From Modicisalibacter xianhensis (GTDB lineage Bacteria; Pseudomonadota; Gammaproteobacteria; Pseudomonadales; Halomonadaceae): 64,000 nucleotides of DNA. Below, piece after piece: positions 53,333 to 62,259 of the stretch (the first letter of the stretch is position 1; each line of letters begins with the position of its first letter). The notes under the pieces were generated by a model. That model saw nothing but the letters and a program-made list of their open reading frames with translations, made no database searches and was not told where the DNA came from. The position numbers were made by a program, and so were the translations under genes. The stretch is taken from assembly GCF_900113605.1 (NCBI RefSeq), contig NZ_FOPY01000004.1, forward strand, positions 248,001-312,000, read 5' to 3'.

Positions 53333-56084
53333 CCTGATCGTCCTGACCGTCGCCTTCGGCTACCTGGCCCTGTTGTTCCTGATCGCCGCATGGGCTGACC
53401 GACGCGCGGCGCAGGGGCGCTCATTGATCGGTTCGCCCACCGTCTATGCCCTGTCCATCGCCGTCTATTGCACGGCCTGGACCTTCTACGGCAGCGTCGG
53501 GCGAGCTGCTTCCCACGGTCCTAGCTTCCTGCTCATCTACCTGGGGCCCACCCTGGCGATGCTGGTCGCCCCGCTGCTGATCCGCAAGATGGTGCGTATC
53601 GCCCGCGCCCAGCGCATCACATCGATCGCCGATTTCATCAGTGCCCGCTACGGCAAGCGTGGCGGGCTCGGCGCCCTGGTGGCAGCGATTGCCCTGCTCG
53701 GTATCACGCCCTACATCGCGCTGCAGCTCAAGGCCATTACCCTGGGTCATGCCATTCTGACAACCTACCCGACTCTGCCGGCCGATACGCTGGCCGCCAG
53801 TCCTTTCTGGACAGACAAATCCTTCTGGGTGGCGCTGGTTCTGGCCGTCTTCATCATTCTCTTCGGCACCCGCCAGCTAGATGCCAGCGAACGACACGAA
53901 GGCATGGTCGCGGCCATTGCCGTCGAATCGCTGGTCAAGCTGGTGGCATTCCTGGCAGTCGGCCTGTTCACGACATTCATGCTTTATTCGGGGCCATCCG
54001 CCCTGTTTTCCCGAGTCGCCGCGCAGCCATCGCTGGCCGGTGTCCTGAGCCTGGACAACGTGCCGGGAGGACAAGGGGGCTGGCTGGGCATGCTGGTCCT
54101 GGCCACACTGGCGTTTGTGACCTTGCCGCGGCAATTCCAGGTACTGGTAGTCGAGAATGTCGATGAAGCCCACCTGTCGCGCGCCAGCTGGCTCTTTCCG
54201 TTATACCTGCTGCTGATCAACTTGTTCGTGATTCCGATTGCCCTGGCCGGGCTGTTGCTCGGCGATGCTGCGCTCGACCCCGACAGCTTCGTGCTGACGG
54301 TCCCCTTGGCCGCGGGGCTCGAGACCCTGCCGCTAGTGGTGTTCATCGGCGGCCTGTCTGCGGCCACCGGCATGGTGATCGTCGAGACCATCGCCCTGTC
54401 CACCATGGTCAGCAATCATCTCGTGATGCCGTTGCTGCTGCGCCTGGCCCATCGCCGACCGGCCCGCTACAAGGATACGGTCCTGGCCGGCTGGCTGCTG
54501 GGAATTCGCCGGATCGCCATCGTGCTGATCCTGATGCTGGGTTATCTCTATCATGCGCTGATCGGAGAAACCTACAGCCTGGTCACCATCGGGCTGGTAT
54601 CGTTTGCCGCCGCCGCCCAGTTTGCTCCGGCCATGCTGCTAGGGCTGTACTGGCGAGGCGCGACCCATGCCGGTGCTGTCGTAGCGTTGTCGCTGGGCAT
54701 TGCCACTTGGGCCTATACCCTGCTGCTGCCTGGCTTCGCCCGCTCGGGATGGCTGGACGACACCTGGGTCAATGAAGGGCTGGCCGGCCTGGCCTGGCTA
54801 CGCCCCTACGCCCTGTTCGGCCTGGAAGGTTGGGATATCTACACCCATGCCCTGTTCTGGAGCTTGCTGTTCAACCTTGGCGCCCTGATCGGTGTATCGC
54901 TCTTTACCCGCCAGAGCCCTCTGGAGCGAACCCAGGCCGCGTTGTTTACCGGCGCCCTGCAACCGGGTCTGTGGTCCCGGGCTGTGACCGGGCAAGGGCA
55001 AACCACCCAAGGCGAGCTCTATCAACTGCTCACACGTTACCTCGGCCTTGCGGCAGCGACACGTATCTTTGCACAGGCCGACGCCTCCACGCAGACGAGC
55101 GCCCATGCACGCCCCGCTTCACCGTCGCTGGTGGCGCGCAGCGAACGCGCCTTGGCCGGTGCGCTGGGCACTGCCTCGGCGCGGGTATTGATGGACAGCG
55201 TGGTGCGTGGAGAAACCCTGGATCGGGAAGACATCCTGAGCCTGCTCGACGCCACGTCCCAGGCCCTGGAATACAGCCGGCGCCTGGAGCAGAAATCCCA
55301 TGAGCTGGAAGAAACCAGTCAGGCGTTACGTGCGGCCAATGCCAGGCTGCGCGAGCTCGATCGCCTCAAGGATGAATTCGTGGCGATGGTCAGTCATGAG
55401 CTGCGCACGCCACTGACCTCTATTCGCGCCTTCGCGGAAATACTGCACGACGCAGACACGCTGCCGGAAGCGCAACGTCAGCGCTTTCTGGATGTCATCG
55501 TTCATGAGAGCCAGCGCCTGTCGCGCCTGATCGACGAAATCCTCGACCTGGCCCGTCTGGAATCGGGACGCATGACGCTTCACCCTCGGCGCCTGGATCT
55601 CGTCGAACTCGTGCGGCGCAGTACGGAAACCATCCAGCGAGTTCTCGCCGAGCGTGGCGTGACTCTCGAACTCGACCTCCCCGATGTGCCAACACCGGTG
55701 AGCGGCGACCCGGACCGCCTGGAGCAGGTGATCATCAACCTGGTGGACAACGCCAGCAAGTTCGCGGCACCGGAGCATCCTCGCGTCCGGCTGGCCCTGG
55801 CCACTACCGATCGTCACGTCCGCTTGCTGGTCGAGGACAATGGCCCGGGAATCGCCATGGAGGCACGTGAACTCGTCTTCGAGAAATTCCATCGTCTCGA
55901 AAATACCTCGCTCAACGTTCCGCCCCATGGCCGCCCGCGGGGAACCGGGCTGGGATTGCCGATCAGCCGGGGCATCGTGGCCCACCTGGGTGGCCGCCTG
56001 TGGGTAGACGATGCGCCGACACTGGGCGGTGCCTGCCTGCTCATGGAATTGCCCTTGGCCCCCGACGAGGCTTCAACAACGTAA
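53322..56084 (+). CDS. Sodium:solute symporter / sensor histidine kinase hybrid (CrbS-like)
   Basis: A 920-residue protein. Residues 1-560 form an SLC5-type symporter of about thirteen helices (YCTAWTFYGSVGRAASHG near 45). A linker with a coiled coil (640-675) leads to HisKA, with phosphoacceptor His692 in MVSHELRTPLTSI, and a full ATPase domain: NLVDNASKFA, VEDNGPGI and GTGLGLPISRGIV. The layout is that of CrbS and CbrA kinases, which sense acetate or histidine and nitrogen status through the transporter part. The ligand here is unknown. The gene ends in TAA 56082-56084, overlapping the end of the convergent DUF294 gene. Confidence 0.93.
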   Translation: MRSNLIVLTVAFGYLALLFLIAAWADRRAAQGRSLIGSPTVYALSIAVYCTAWTFYGSVGRAASHGPSFLLIYLGPTLAMLVAPLLIRKMVRIARAQRITSIADFISARYGKRGGLGALVAAIALLGITPYIALQLKAITLGHAILTTYPTLPADTLAASPFWTDKSFWVALVLAVFIILFGTRQLDASERHEGMVAAIAVESLVKLVAFLAVGLFTTFMLYSGPSALFSRVAAQPSLAGVLSLDNVPGGQGGWLGMLVLATLAFVTLPRQFQVLVVENVDEAHLSRASWLFPLYLLLINLFVIPIALAGLLLGDAALDPDSFVLTVPLAAGLETLPLVVFIGGLSAATGMVIVETIALSTMVSNHLVMPLLLRLAHRRPARYKDTVLAGWLLGIRRIAIVLILMLGYLYHALIGETYSLVTIGLVSFAAAAQFAPAMLLGLYWRGATHAGAVVALSLGIATWAYTLLLPGFARSGWLDDTWVNEGLAGLAWLRPYALFGLEGWDIYTHALFWSLLFNLGALIGVSLFTRQSPLERTQAALFTGALQPGLWSRAVTGQGQTTQGELYQLLTRYLGLAAATRIFAQADASTQTSAHARPASPSLVARSERALAGALGTASARVLMDSVVRGETLDREDILSLLDATSQALEYSRRLEQKSHELEETSQALRAANARLRELDRLKDEFVAMVSHELRTPLTSIRAFAEILHDADTLPEAQRQRFLDVIVHESQRLSRLIDEILDLARLESGRMTLHPRRLDLVELVRRSTETIQRVLAERGVTLELDLPDVPTPVSGDPDRLEQVIINLVDNASKFAAPEHPRVRLALATTDRHVRLLVEDNGPGIAMEARELVFEKFHRLENTSLNVPPHGRPRGTGLGLPISRGIVAHLGGRLWVDDAPTLGGACLLMELPLAPDEASTT

Positions 56085-57218
56085 GGCCGGCTTGGCACGC
56101 CGGGCCACGTCCACCAACCGGCTCACCTGCTGGAGTGAATGGCGCAGCCGCAACCGATCCGTGTCGCTCAACTGGCGCAGGTCGACCCAGTCGTCCGCCC
56201 TCCGCCCGGCCTCCAGGGATGTCAGTTGGGCGTCGAGCAATAGGGTCTGGCAATGGTCGAGTGCTTCCCCGGCATTTTGTGCCAATGCCGGCCTAAGCAC
56301 GTCCGCGGCGAGCAGCGCCTGCAACCGGCTACGCGTATCGACGTGACGCACGCCGTACATGATGGCGAGCAGCCGCGCTGCATTCTGCAGCGGCAGGATT
56401 CCCTGGCGCTTCAGATTGAGTGCCGCGTCATGCGGCGCCTCCCGGCCATCAGGCGACAGGCGCCCGAAACGATCCAAGGCGACGGGCACCTCATCGAGCA
56501 ACGCCGTCATTTCATCAAGGAACAAGGTACATGGCGGCAGCGTCTCGACGACCGTGTCGCGCAGGGCATCGGCCAATGCAGCCTCACCGTACACCGGAGC
56601 GAAGTCCAGCAGGATGTTCGCTTGCTGGACGCGCTTGACGATGCGCCCGGCCGTCCAGATGCGAAACTGCTCGCGCCATTCCGACAGTCGCTTGCGCCAC
56701 ATGGGCCAACGCGCCATGACCTGTCCGCCGCAGAGCGGAATGCCCGCCTGGGCGAGAGCATCCGTGAAGCGCTCGCCAAGCGCCTGAAAATAGCCATCGA
56801 TGGTGTCATGCGCATCGTCGGGATAGTCCGCCACGATCATTCCATTGTCCTGGTCGGGCGAAAGCAGGCTTTCATGCCGCGCCAATGACCCCATCGTCAA
56901 GACGCAATAGGCTACTGGTGGCTCGCCCCAGCCATCGCTGCGCAAGGAGTCTAGGGAGTGGCGGATCGACTGGCGATAAAGCCAGTCATCATGGTCGCTG
57001 AGCACCTGGCTGATACGCCAACCGGGCAGATCGAGGCGCTGCAGGGCACGACAGAGTTCGTACTGCCAGGCTTTTGACGACTTGAGGCTGGGGTCGGGCC
57101 CCAGGCAAACGAGTGCATCGCGTAACGGAGCCAGCAAGGGCGGGAACGTCGCCGGGTCCGGTAACGTTTCCCCTGCGAACAGGCCACGCCAGGGAGAGGC
57201 ACGATGGAGCAGGCGCAT
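56073..57218 (-). CDS. DUF294 nucleotidyltransferase-like protein
   Basis: A 381-residue protein of the DUF294 (GlnD-related) nucleotidyltransferase fold with a C-terminal DUF294_C helical domain. The catalytic motif is MGSLARHESLLSPDQDNGMI: Gly110-Ser111, Arg114, Glu116 and the metal pair Asp122 and Asp124 are all kept. It lacks the cyclic-nucleotide and CBS domains that many relatives carry at the front; instead 80 helical residues precede the fold. Which molecule it modifies is unknown. In other gammaproteobacteria DUF294 proteins are encoded next to DnaQ-like exonucleases and acetate or CrbS-type genes, as here. Its stop lies inside the symporter-kinase gene (12-base overlap). Confidence 0.88.
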   Translation of the reverse strand: MRLLHRASPWRGLFAGETLPDPATFPPLLAPLRDALVCLGPDPSLKSSKAWQYELCRALQRLDLPGWRISQVLSDHDDWLYRQSIRHSLDSLRSDGWGEPPVAYCVLTMGSLARHESLLSPDQDNGMIVADYPDDAHDTIDGYFQALGERFTDALAQAGIPLCGGQVMARWPMWRKRLSEWREQFRIWTAGRIVKRVQQANILLDFAPVYGEAALADALRDTVVETLPPCTLFLDEMTALLDEVPVALDRFGRLSPDGREAPHDAALNLKRQGILPLQNAARLLAIMYGVRHVDTRSRLQALLAADVLRPALAQNAGEALDHCQTLLLDAQLTSLEAGRRADDWVDLRQLSDTDRLRLRHSLQQVSRLVDVARRAKPALRC

Positions 57219-57267
57219 GTCGTTTCCTCACAACCAGGCCTGCTTGAAGTGTAGTGGCCATGTCACG

Positions 57268-57296
57268 AAAAACGGCACCCCATGATAGGGTGCCGT
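57268..57296 (-). terminator. Rho-independent terminator after the HlyU-like gene
   Basis: On the minus strand a 9-bp stem (57288-57296 with 57272-57280, ACGGCACCC type) is followed by TTTTT (A run 57268-57272). It ends the argG-hlyU run. Confidence 0.88.
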
Positions 57297-57318
57297 CTCT
57301 TGCAGGCAGGCCTGACGA

Positions 57319-57606
57319 TCAACTCGTAAAGATATCGTCGCCACGCTCGTCGATGAACCGTTCGGCCTTGTCGATGGTCAACTCGATACACGCCTCACGG
57401 CTACCGACCATGTCCGAGCGCTCGAAACGATGCTCGAGAGTCTGGCCGCCTTCGACCGGCTTGCGGATCCAGCCACTGACCCGGTACTGGCCGCCAGCAT
57501 CCTGCGGGTCCGGCGTGATCAGGTAACCGCGATAATCCGTTGCCGGTATCTCTTCGGCGCTGACATCGCCACTGCGAAACAGGCCATCGATCAGTTTCTT
57601 GAGCAT
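57319..57606 (-). CDS. HlyU family protein
   Basis: A 95-residue protein with the HlyU pattern: YRGYLITPDPQDAGGQYRVSGWIRKPV, then LEHRFERSDMVGSREACIELTIDKAERFIDERGDDIF. The name comes from a haemolysin regulator in Vibrio, but this short family (not the ArsR-type HlyU) is widespread and its role is unknown. The ATG at 57606 has GGGAGG just upstream; an earlier in-frame start is unsupported. It follows argG by 51 bp on the same strand. Confidence 0.8.
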   Translation of the reverse strand: MLKKLIDGLFRSGDVSAEEIPATDYRGYLITPDPQDAGGQYRVSGWIRKPVEGGQTLEHRFERSDMVGSREACIELTIDKAERFIDERGDDIFTS

Positions 57607-57657
57607 GCCACCTCCCTGGTATCTGGTATCTACCAAGCCATGTCGTCCGGCCTTTCC

Positions 57658-58878
57658 TCAGCCGGCGTTACGCCCCTTGCCTGCCGCAATGCGCAAGCGC
57701 AGCGCATTGAGTTTGATGAAGCCTTCGGCATCCTTCTGATTGTAGGCGCCTGCATCATCCTCGAAGGTGGCAATGGACTCGTCAAACAGTGATTGCTCCG
57801 ACTTGCGTCCGACCACACTGGCGCTGCCCTTGTACAGCTTCATGCGTACCACGCCATTGACGTACTGCTGGGTCTCGTCGATGGCCGCCTGCAGCATCTT
57901 GCGCTCGGGACTCCACCAGTAGCCGTTGTAGATAGTCTCGGCGTACTTGGGCATCAACTCGTCCTTGAGGTGCGCGGCCTCGCGGTCGAGGGTGATCGAT
58001 TCGATGGCGCGATGGGCGCGCAGCATGATGGTGCCCCCCGGCGTTTCGTAGCAGCCGCGCGACTTCATGCCCACATAGCGGTTCTCGACGATGTCGAGGC
58101 GGCCGATGCCGTTGTCGCCACCCAACTTGTTGAGCTTGGCCAGTACCTCGTGCGGCGCCAGGCGCTCACCGTCGATGGCAACGATATCGCCCTTCTCGTA
58201 GGAGAGCTCGATGTAGGTGGGCTGATCGGGTGCGGCTTCCGGGGAAACGCTCCAGCGCCACATGTCTTCCTCGGCCTCTGCCCAGGGGTCTTCCAGAATG
58301 CCGCCCTCATAGGAGATGTGCAGCAGGTTGGCATCCATGGAGTACGGTGACTTCTTCTTGCTTTTGGAGAAATCGACCGGAATATTGTGCTGCTCACAGT
58401 AGTTCATGAGCTTCTCGCGCGAGGTCAGGTCCCACTCGCGCCACGGCGCGATGACCTTGACACCTGGCTTGAGGGCGTAGGCGCCCAGTTCGAAACGCAC
58501 CTGGTCGTTGCCCTTGCCGGTCGCGCCATGGGAGATGGCGTCGGCCCCGGTCTCGTTGGCAATCTCGATCAGGCGCTTGGCGATCAGCGGACGTGCGATG
58601 GAGGTGCCCAGCAGGTACTCGCCTTCATAGATGGTATTGGCGCGGAACATTGGGTAGACGTAGTCTCGCACGAACTCTTCGCGAAGGTCTTCGATGTAGA
58701 TTTCCTTCACGCCCAATGCCTGGGCCTTGGTGCGAGCCGGCTCGACTTCTTCGCCCTGACCGATGTCAGCGGTGAAGGTCACGACCTCGCAGTCGTAGGT
58801 TTCCTGCAACCACTTGACGATCACTGAGGTGTCCAGGCCGCCGGAATAGGCGAGGACGACCTTTTTCACATCGGACAT
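57658..58878 (-). CDS. argG: Argininosuccinate synthase
   Basis: A 406-residue enzyme that joins citrulline and aspartate with ATP in arginine synthesis. The ATP loop is [17 protein letters not shown] at residues 8-24, [15 protein letters not shown] is the citrulline/aspartate region, and [21 protein letters not shown] and EDPW follow. The length and the C-terminal GYWWSPER fit the long (type 1) form. The start at 58878 is set by AAGGAG six bases upstream; a longer open frame upstream has no support. It diverges from rnt. Confidence 0.98.
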   Translation of the reverse strand: MSDVKKVVLAYSGGLDTSVIVKWLQETYDCEVVTFTADIGQGEEVEPARTKAQALGVKEIYIEDLREEFVRDYVYPMFRANTIYEGEYLLGTSIARPLIAKRLIEIANETGADAISHGATGKGNDQVRFELGAYALKPGVKVIAPWREWDLTSREKLMNYCEQHNIPVDFSKSKKKSPYSMDANLLHISYEGGILEDPWAEAEEDMWRWSVSPEAAPDQPTYIELSYEKGDIVAIDGERLAPHEVLAKLNKLGGDNGIGRLDIVENRYVGMKSRGCYETPGGTIMLRAHRAIESITLDREAAHLKDELMPKYAETIYNGYWWSPERKMLQAAIDETQQYVNGVVRMKLYKGSASVVGRKSEQSLFDESIATFEDDAGAYNQKDAEGFIKLNALRLRIAAGKGRNAG

Positions 58879-59089
58879 GCGGGGCTCCTTAACTCTCTGG
58901 CTTGACGCGATGGGGCAGCAGCGCCCGGCCGCACTGTGGCCGGACCTGACGTTCGATCGCCCAAGTATAACGCCCGGCGTCAGCGACGAACACCGCCGGT
59001 CGGGACGCCGAGTCGTCAAAGATGCTAAACTCACGGCCATTGTGGCGCGGGGCGACCGCAATCCATCGACGCTGTATTGGGAGAGGTGC

Positions 59090-59755
59090 ATGACCGAGGC
59101 GAACGCCCACGTGCTGATGGCTCAGCGCTTTCGCAGTTTTTTGCCGGTAGTGGTAGATATGGAAACCGGCGGATTCAACGCCGAGCGCGATGCCATTCTG
59201 GAGATCGCCGCTGTCACCCTGACCATGGATGCTCAAGGCAATCTATTGCCCGATGCGACCTATGCCTTTCATGTCGAGCCCTTCGAGGGCGCGAATATCG
59301 AGCAGGCGGCCCTGGACTTCACCGGTATCGACATCGACAACCCCCTGCGCAAGCGCATGGCCCTCATGGAGTCCCAGGCGCTGGGAGAAATATTCCGGCC
59401 GGTGCGCAAGGCGATCAAGGCCAACCAGTGCACGCGGGCGATACTGGTCGGCCACAATGCCTCGTTCGACCACGGCTTCCTGAATGCTGCCGTGAATCGC
59501 TGCGGCATCAAGCGCAACCCCTTCCACCCGTTTTCCAGTTTCGATACCGCCACCCTGTCGGGGCTAGTCTACGGCCAGACCGTCCTCGCCCGGGCCTGCC
59601 GTGCGGCAGGCATCGAGTTCGACAATTCCGCCGCCCATTCGGCACGCTACGATACCGAGCGTACCGCAGAGCTGTTTTGCGCCATCGTCAACCGGTTCAA
59701 GGATATGGGGGGGTGGGACCTGGCCCAGCGTGAGCAGGGCATGGAAGGCGACTGA
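59090..59755 (+). CDS. rnt: Ribonuclease T
   Basis: A 221-residue DEDDh 3'-5' exoribonuclease that trims the CCA end of tRNA and the 3' ends of other stable RNAs. The ligands are visible: [19 protein letters not shown] (Asp, Glu), [12 protein letters not shown] (Asp), and the C-terminal His and Asp in [16 protein letters not shown]. Length matches E. coli RNase T (215). GAGAGG sits five bases before the ATG at 59090. Confidence 0.97.
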   Translation: MTEANAHVLMAQRFRSFLPVVVDMETGGFNAERDAILEIAAVTLTMDAQGNLLPDATYAFHVEPFEGANIEQAALDFTGIDIDNPLRKRMALMESQALGEIFRPVRKAIKANQCTRAILVGHNASFDHGFLNAAVNRCGIKRNPFHPFSSFDTATLSGLVYGQTVLARACRAAGIEFDNSAAHSARYDTERTAELFCAIVNRFKDMGGWDLAQREQGMEGD

Positions 59756-59797
59756 GCCGTCAAGCGCCGGTAAACAACCCCATAGTCATGACCCACA

Positions 59798-59826
59798 GGG
59801 CCCGGAGACGAGCGTCTTCCGGGCCC
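59798..59826. terminator. Bidirectional hairpin between rnt and the HPF-CSD gene
   Basis: GGGCCCGG-AGACG pairs with CGTCTTCCGGGCCC with one bulge. It lies 42 bp after rnt and 23 bp after the convergent gene, but has no clear T-tract on either strand. Confidence 0.4.
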
Positions 59827-59848
59827 AGATTGTCTTGCAGTACCAGTG

Positions 59849-60487
59849 TCAGTGGTGACGCCCCCAGCCGGCAGCCTGGCTGACATCGTTCTCGACATCA
59901 TGCGCCCCGGCCACCCCGGGCTTGTCGATGATCTGCACCGTACTGGCCTGAGGCCCCTTCTCGCCCTCCTCGGGTTCGAAACGCACCTGGGTACCTACGG
60001 TCAGCCGCTGGAAATCGTTGTGCAGCACGGCGTTGCGATGGAAATAAATTTCTTCGCCGCTGAGGTTCTTGAGAAAGCCATAGCCGTCTTCCTCGAACTT
60101 GCGTACTACGGTGGCGACCGGTGGCACCGGCTCGTCACCCTCGTAGTGCTTGACCTTCCTACCCCCGCGCTTGCCGTTTTCCTTCTTCAACTGCTTTTCC
60201 ATCGCTTCGAAGGCGTGGCGAATGATCGGACGTAGCTGTACCTGCGGATCGGTCACCGTCTCTGTCTTGTCTGCTACCAACTCACGCTTGGCGGGCAAGG
60301 AAACTTCGATGTGAGCACGGTACGGGTTACCGGTCCGGTGCGGATTCTGGGTCTGCTCGACCACGACGCGACACGCGACGATGTTGTCGCTCAAGTGTTC
60401 GAGCTTGTCGACACGCGACTTGATGTAATCATCGATCCAGTCGGAGCGGGAAACATGGTTATAGGTAATTTCCAGTGGAACCTGCAT
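59849..60487 (-). CDS. Ribosome hibernation (HPF/RaiA) domain fused to a cold-shock domain
   Basis: A 212-residue two-domain protein. Residues 1-105 are an HPF/RaiA fold (MQVPLEITYNHVSRSDWIDDYI, CRVVVEQ, YRAHIEVSLP), which binds the decoding site of idle ribosomes. A basic linker (100-115, KKENGKRGGRKVK) leads to a cold-shock domain (about 124-188) with the nucleic-acid-binding motifs GYGFLKN and EEIYFHRNAV. This pairs ribosome binding with RNA binding in one protein. A third domain typical of long HPF is absent. The ATG at 60487 follows GGGAGGT by six bases; an in-frame upstream extension is unsupported. Confidence 0.9.
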   Translation of the reverse strand: MQVPLEITYNHVSRSDWIDDYIKSRVDKLEHLSDNIVACRVVVEQTQNPHRTGNPYRAHIEVSLPAKRELVADKTETVTDPQVQLRPIIRHAFEAMEKQLKKENGKRGGRKVKHYEGDEPVPPVATVVRKFEEDGYGFLKNLSGEEIYFHRNAVLHNDFQRLTVGTQVRFEPEEGEKGPQASTVQIIDKPGVAGAHDVENDVSQAAGWGRHH

Positions 60488-60631
60488 GTATATACCTCCC
60501 TGATCATGCTCACGTTGCCAGCCGATGCGTCTCAGCTGCTCACTCAACCAGCGTGGCTGTGGAGGTCAGTCTTTTCAATGACGTGGAAACGCTAATTTCG
60601 TATCCAAACGTATCAATCCGTGCATACAGAA

Positions 60632-60659
60632 AGGCCTGCGGGGAATCCCCCGCAGGCCT
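60632..60659 (-). terminator. Terminator after grxD
   Basis: A 12-bp perfect stem (60632-60643 with 60648-60659) begins 27 bp beyond the grxD stop on the minus strand. The T-tract is short (TTTC), so strength depends on the stem. Confidence 0.6.
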
Positions 60660-60685
60660 CATCCATACGATGTGCCAGAGGCAAA

Positions 60686-61033
60686 TCAGGCGTTGTCGCC
60701 CTGCTCCGCATTGCTCTTGGCAGCAGCGTCCTTGATCAACGTCTCGAGCTCACCGTTCTGGTACATCTCGACCACGATGTCGCAGCCGCCGACCAATTCA
60801 CCATGCACCCACAATTGCGGGAAAGTCGGCCAGTTGGCGTACTTGGGCAATTCGGCACGGATATCGGGATTGTCCAGCACGTTGACGAAGGCAAAGCGTT
60901 CGCCGCAGGCCATCAGTGCCTGGACGGTCTGTGCGGAAAAGCCACACTGCGGAAGCTGCGGCGTTCCCTTCATGTAGATCAGGATGGGGTTTTCACTGAT
61001 CTGCTGCTTGATGTTCTCCAGAGTGGTACTCAT
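60686..61033 (-). CDS. grxD: Monothiol glutaredoxin (GrxD)
   Basis: A 115-residue protein with the CGFS active site in KGTPQLPQCGFSAQTVQAL, the mark of monothiol glutaredoxins that bind and pass on a [2Fe-2S] cluster with glutathione. FVNVLDNPDIRAELPKYANWPTFPQLWVHGELVGGCDIV is the conserved second half with the glutathione-binding WP and GG-D. Length matches E. coli GrxD (115). GGAA lies seven bases before the ATG. It diverges from the argF leader. Confidence 0.97.
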   Translation of the reverse strand: MSTTLENIKQQISENPILIYMKGTPQLPQCGFSAQTVQALMACGERFAFVNVLDNPDIRAELPKYANWPTFPQLWVHGELVGGCDIVVEMYQNGELETLIKDAAAKSNAEQGDNA

Positions 61034-61337
61034 GTGGCGTTCCTTTCCTTAACTCCGGGCCTTGACACCGGGCAGCTCGATAACAACCAGGCCTGCGCGA
61101 TGCCGCTTACCGGATGAATGATTGCGTATGTCTCATTCTACTGATGCCGCAGGCTGAAAGCAGCCCCCGCAGGCACATGAATGCCTTGCGTGCGTTGCGC
61201 TGTGACCCGCCACTGGATAGGATGGTTCCCTTTCGCGCGGTCAGACATTCAGATGTCGTGGCCCGGGCGCCGACGGTGCAGCTCCCGCTCCCTCGGCGCC
61301 TTTTTCGTTAGCGGTATGTCGATGACAGGAGCTTGCC
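61034..61337. other. Leader region between grxD and argF
   Basis: 304 bp holding the divergent promoters and a terminator hairpin at 61266-61305, so a transcript can end before argF. A 44-codon Arg-rich frame at 61177-61311 has no ribosome binding site and is not called. Confidence 0.6.
61266..61305 (+). terminator. Terminator or attenuator upstream of argF
   Basis: GGCGCCGA (61266-61273) pairs perfectly with TCGGCGCC (61293-61300), followed by TTTTT at 61301-61305, 33 bp before the argF start. The gene behind it diverges, so it must act on an argF leader transcript or end a small RNA that starts in this gap. Confidence 0.75.
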
Positions 61338-62255
61338 ATGGCGACACGCCACTTTCTGACCCTGCTGGACCTGACACCGGAAGAGCTTGCCTACCTGATT
61401 CGCCGGGCCATCAGCATCAAGATTGGCCTCAAGACTCACGGGCCCACGTATACACCGTTCACCAACCGCACCCTGGCGATGATCTTCGAGAAGTCATCGA
61501 CGCGGACCCGTGTATCATTCGAAACCGCCATGGCACAGTTCGGCGGCCATGCTCTGTTTCTATCACCGCGTGACACCCAGCTTGGCCGAGGTGAACCAAT
61601 CGAGGATACCGCACGGGTCCTCTCGGAAATGGTCGATGCCGTCATGATCCGGACTTTTTCTCATACCGGCCTGGAGACGTTCGCCAAGGCAAGCACGGTA
61701 CCGGTGATCAACGCCCTTACCGATGACTACCATCCCTGCCAGCTGCTGGCCGATGTCATGACCTGGACTGAGTGCCGCGGTAGCGTGAAAGGCAAGACGG
61801 CCGTCTGGATCGGTGATGGCAACAACATGTGTCACTCATGGATCAACGCCGCCAGACAGTTCGATTTCCAGCTCAGGGTGTGCTGCCCCGAAGGTTACGA
61901 TCCCGATCCCGCGATACTGCAAGCTGCCGGCGACCGCGTCACGCTGTTACGCGATCCCCAGGAAGCCGTGGCCGACGCCCACCTGATCACGACCGACGTG
62001 TGGGCCTCCATGGGCCAGGAAGAAGAACAGGCCGAACGGGAACGCGCCTTTGCCGGTTTCCAGGTGACCGAGGCCATGCTCGACAAGGCCGCCGACGAGG
62101 TACTCTTCCTGCACTGTCTGCCAGCCCATCGCGGCGAGGAAATCAGCGAGACCCTGCTCGACGACCCGCGTGCCGTGGTCTGGCAGGAAGCCGGCAACCG
62201 TTTGCATGCCCAGAAGGCCCTGCTCGAGTTCCTGCTCCTCGGACGTGTCGAGTAA
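61338..62255 (+). CDS. argF: Ornithine carbamoyltransferase
   Basis: A 305-residue enzyme that makes citrulline from ornithine and carbamoyl phosphate. The phosphate loop is [10 protein letters not shown], the carbamoyl-phosphate His region is [12 protein letters not shown], and the ornithine loop is near [15 protein letters not shown] carries the catalytic Cys. GACAGGAG lies before the ATG. It ends five bases before an ABC ATPase gene, which it probably shares a transcript with. A terminator-like hairpin sits in its leader. Confidence 0.97.
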   Translation: MATRHFLTLLDLTPEELAYLIRRAISIKIGLKTHGPTYTPFTNRTLAMIFEKSSTRTRVSFETAMAQFGGHALFLSPRDTQLGRGEPIEDTARVLSEMVDAVMIRTFSHTGLETFAKASTVPVINALTDDYHPCQLLADVMTWTECRGSVKGKTAVWIGDGNNMCHSWINAARQFDFQLRVCCPEGYDPDPAILQAAGDRVTLLRDPQEAVADAHLITTDVWASMGQEEEQAERERAFAGFQVTEAMLDKAADEVLFLHCLPAHRGEEISETLLDDPRAVVWQEAGNRLHAQKALLEFLLLGRVE

Positions 62256-62259
62256 GCCC

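Noticed and set aside
61095..61140. ArgR operator before argF
   Set aside because: Segments such as TGAATGATT and CATTC resemble half-sites, but spacing and symmetry do not fit an ARG box.
61177..61311. 44-codon Arg-rich leader peptide before argF (9 Arg)
   Set aside because: No ribosome binding site precedes the ATG, Arg codons are not clustered, and Arg enrichment is expected in GC-rich frames.
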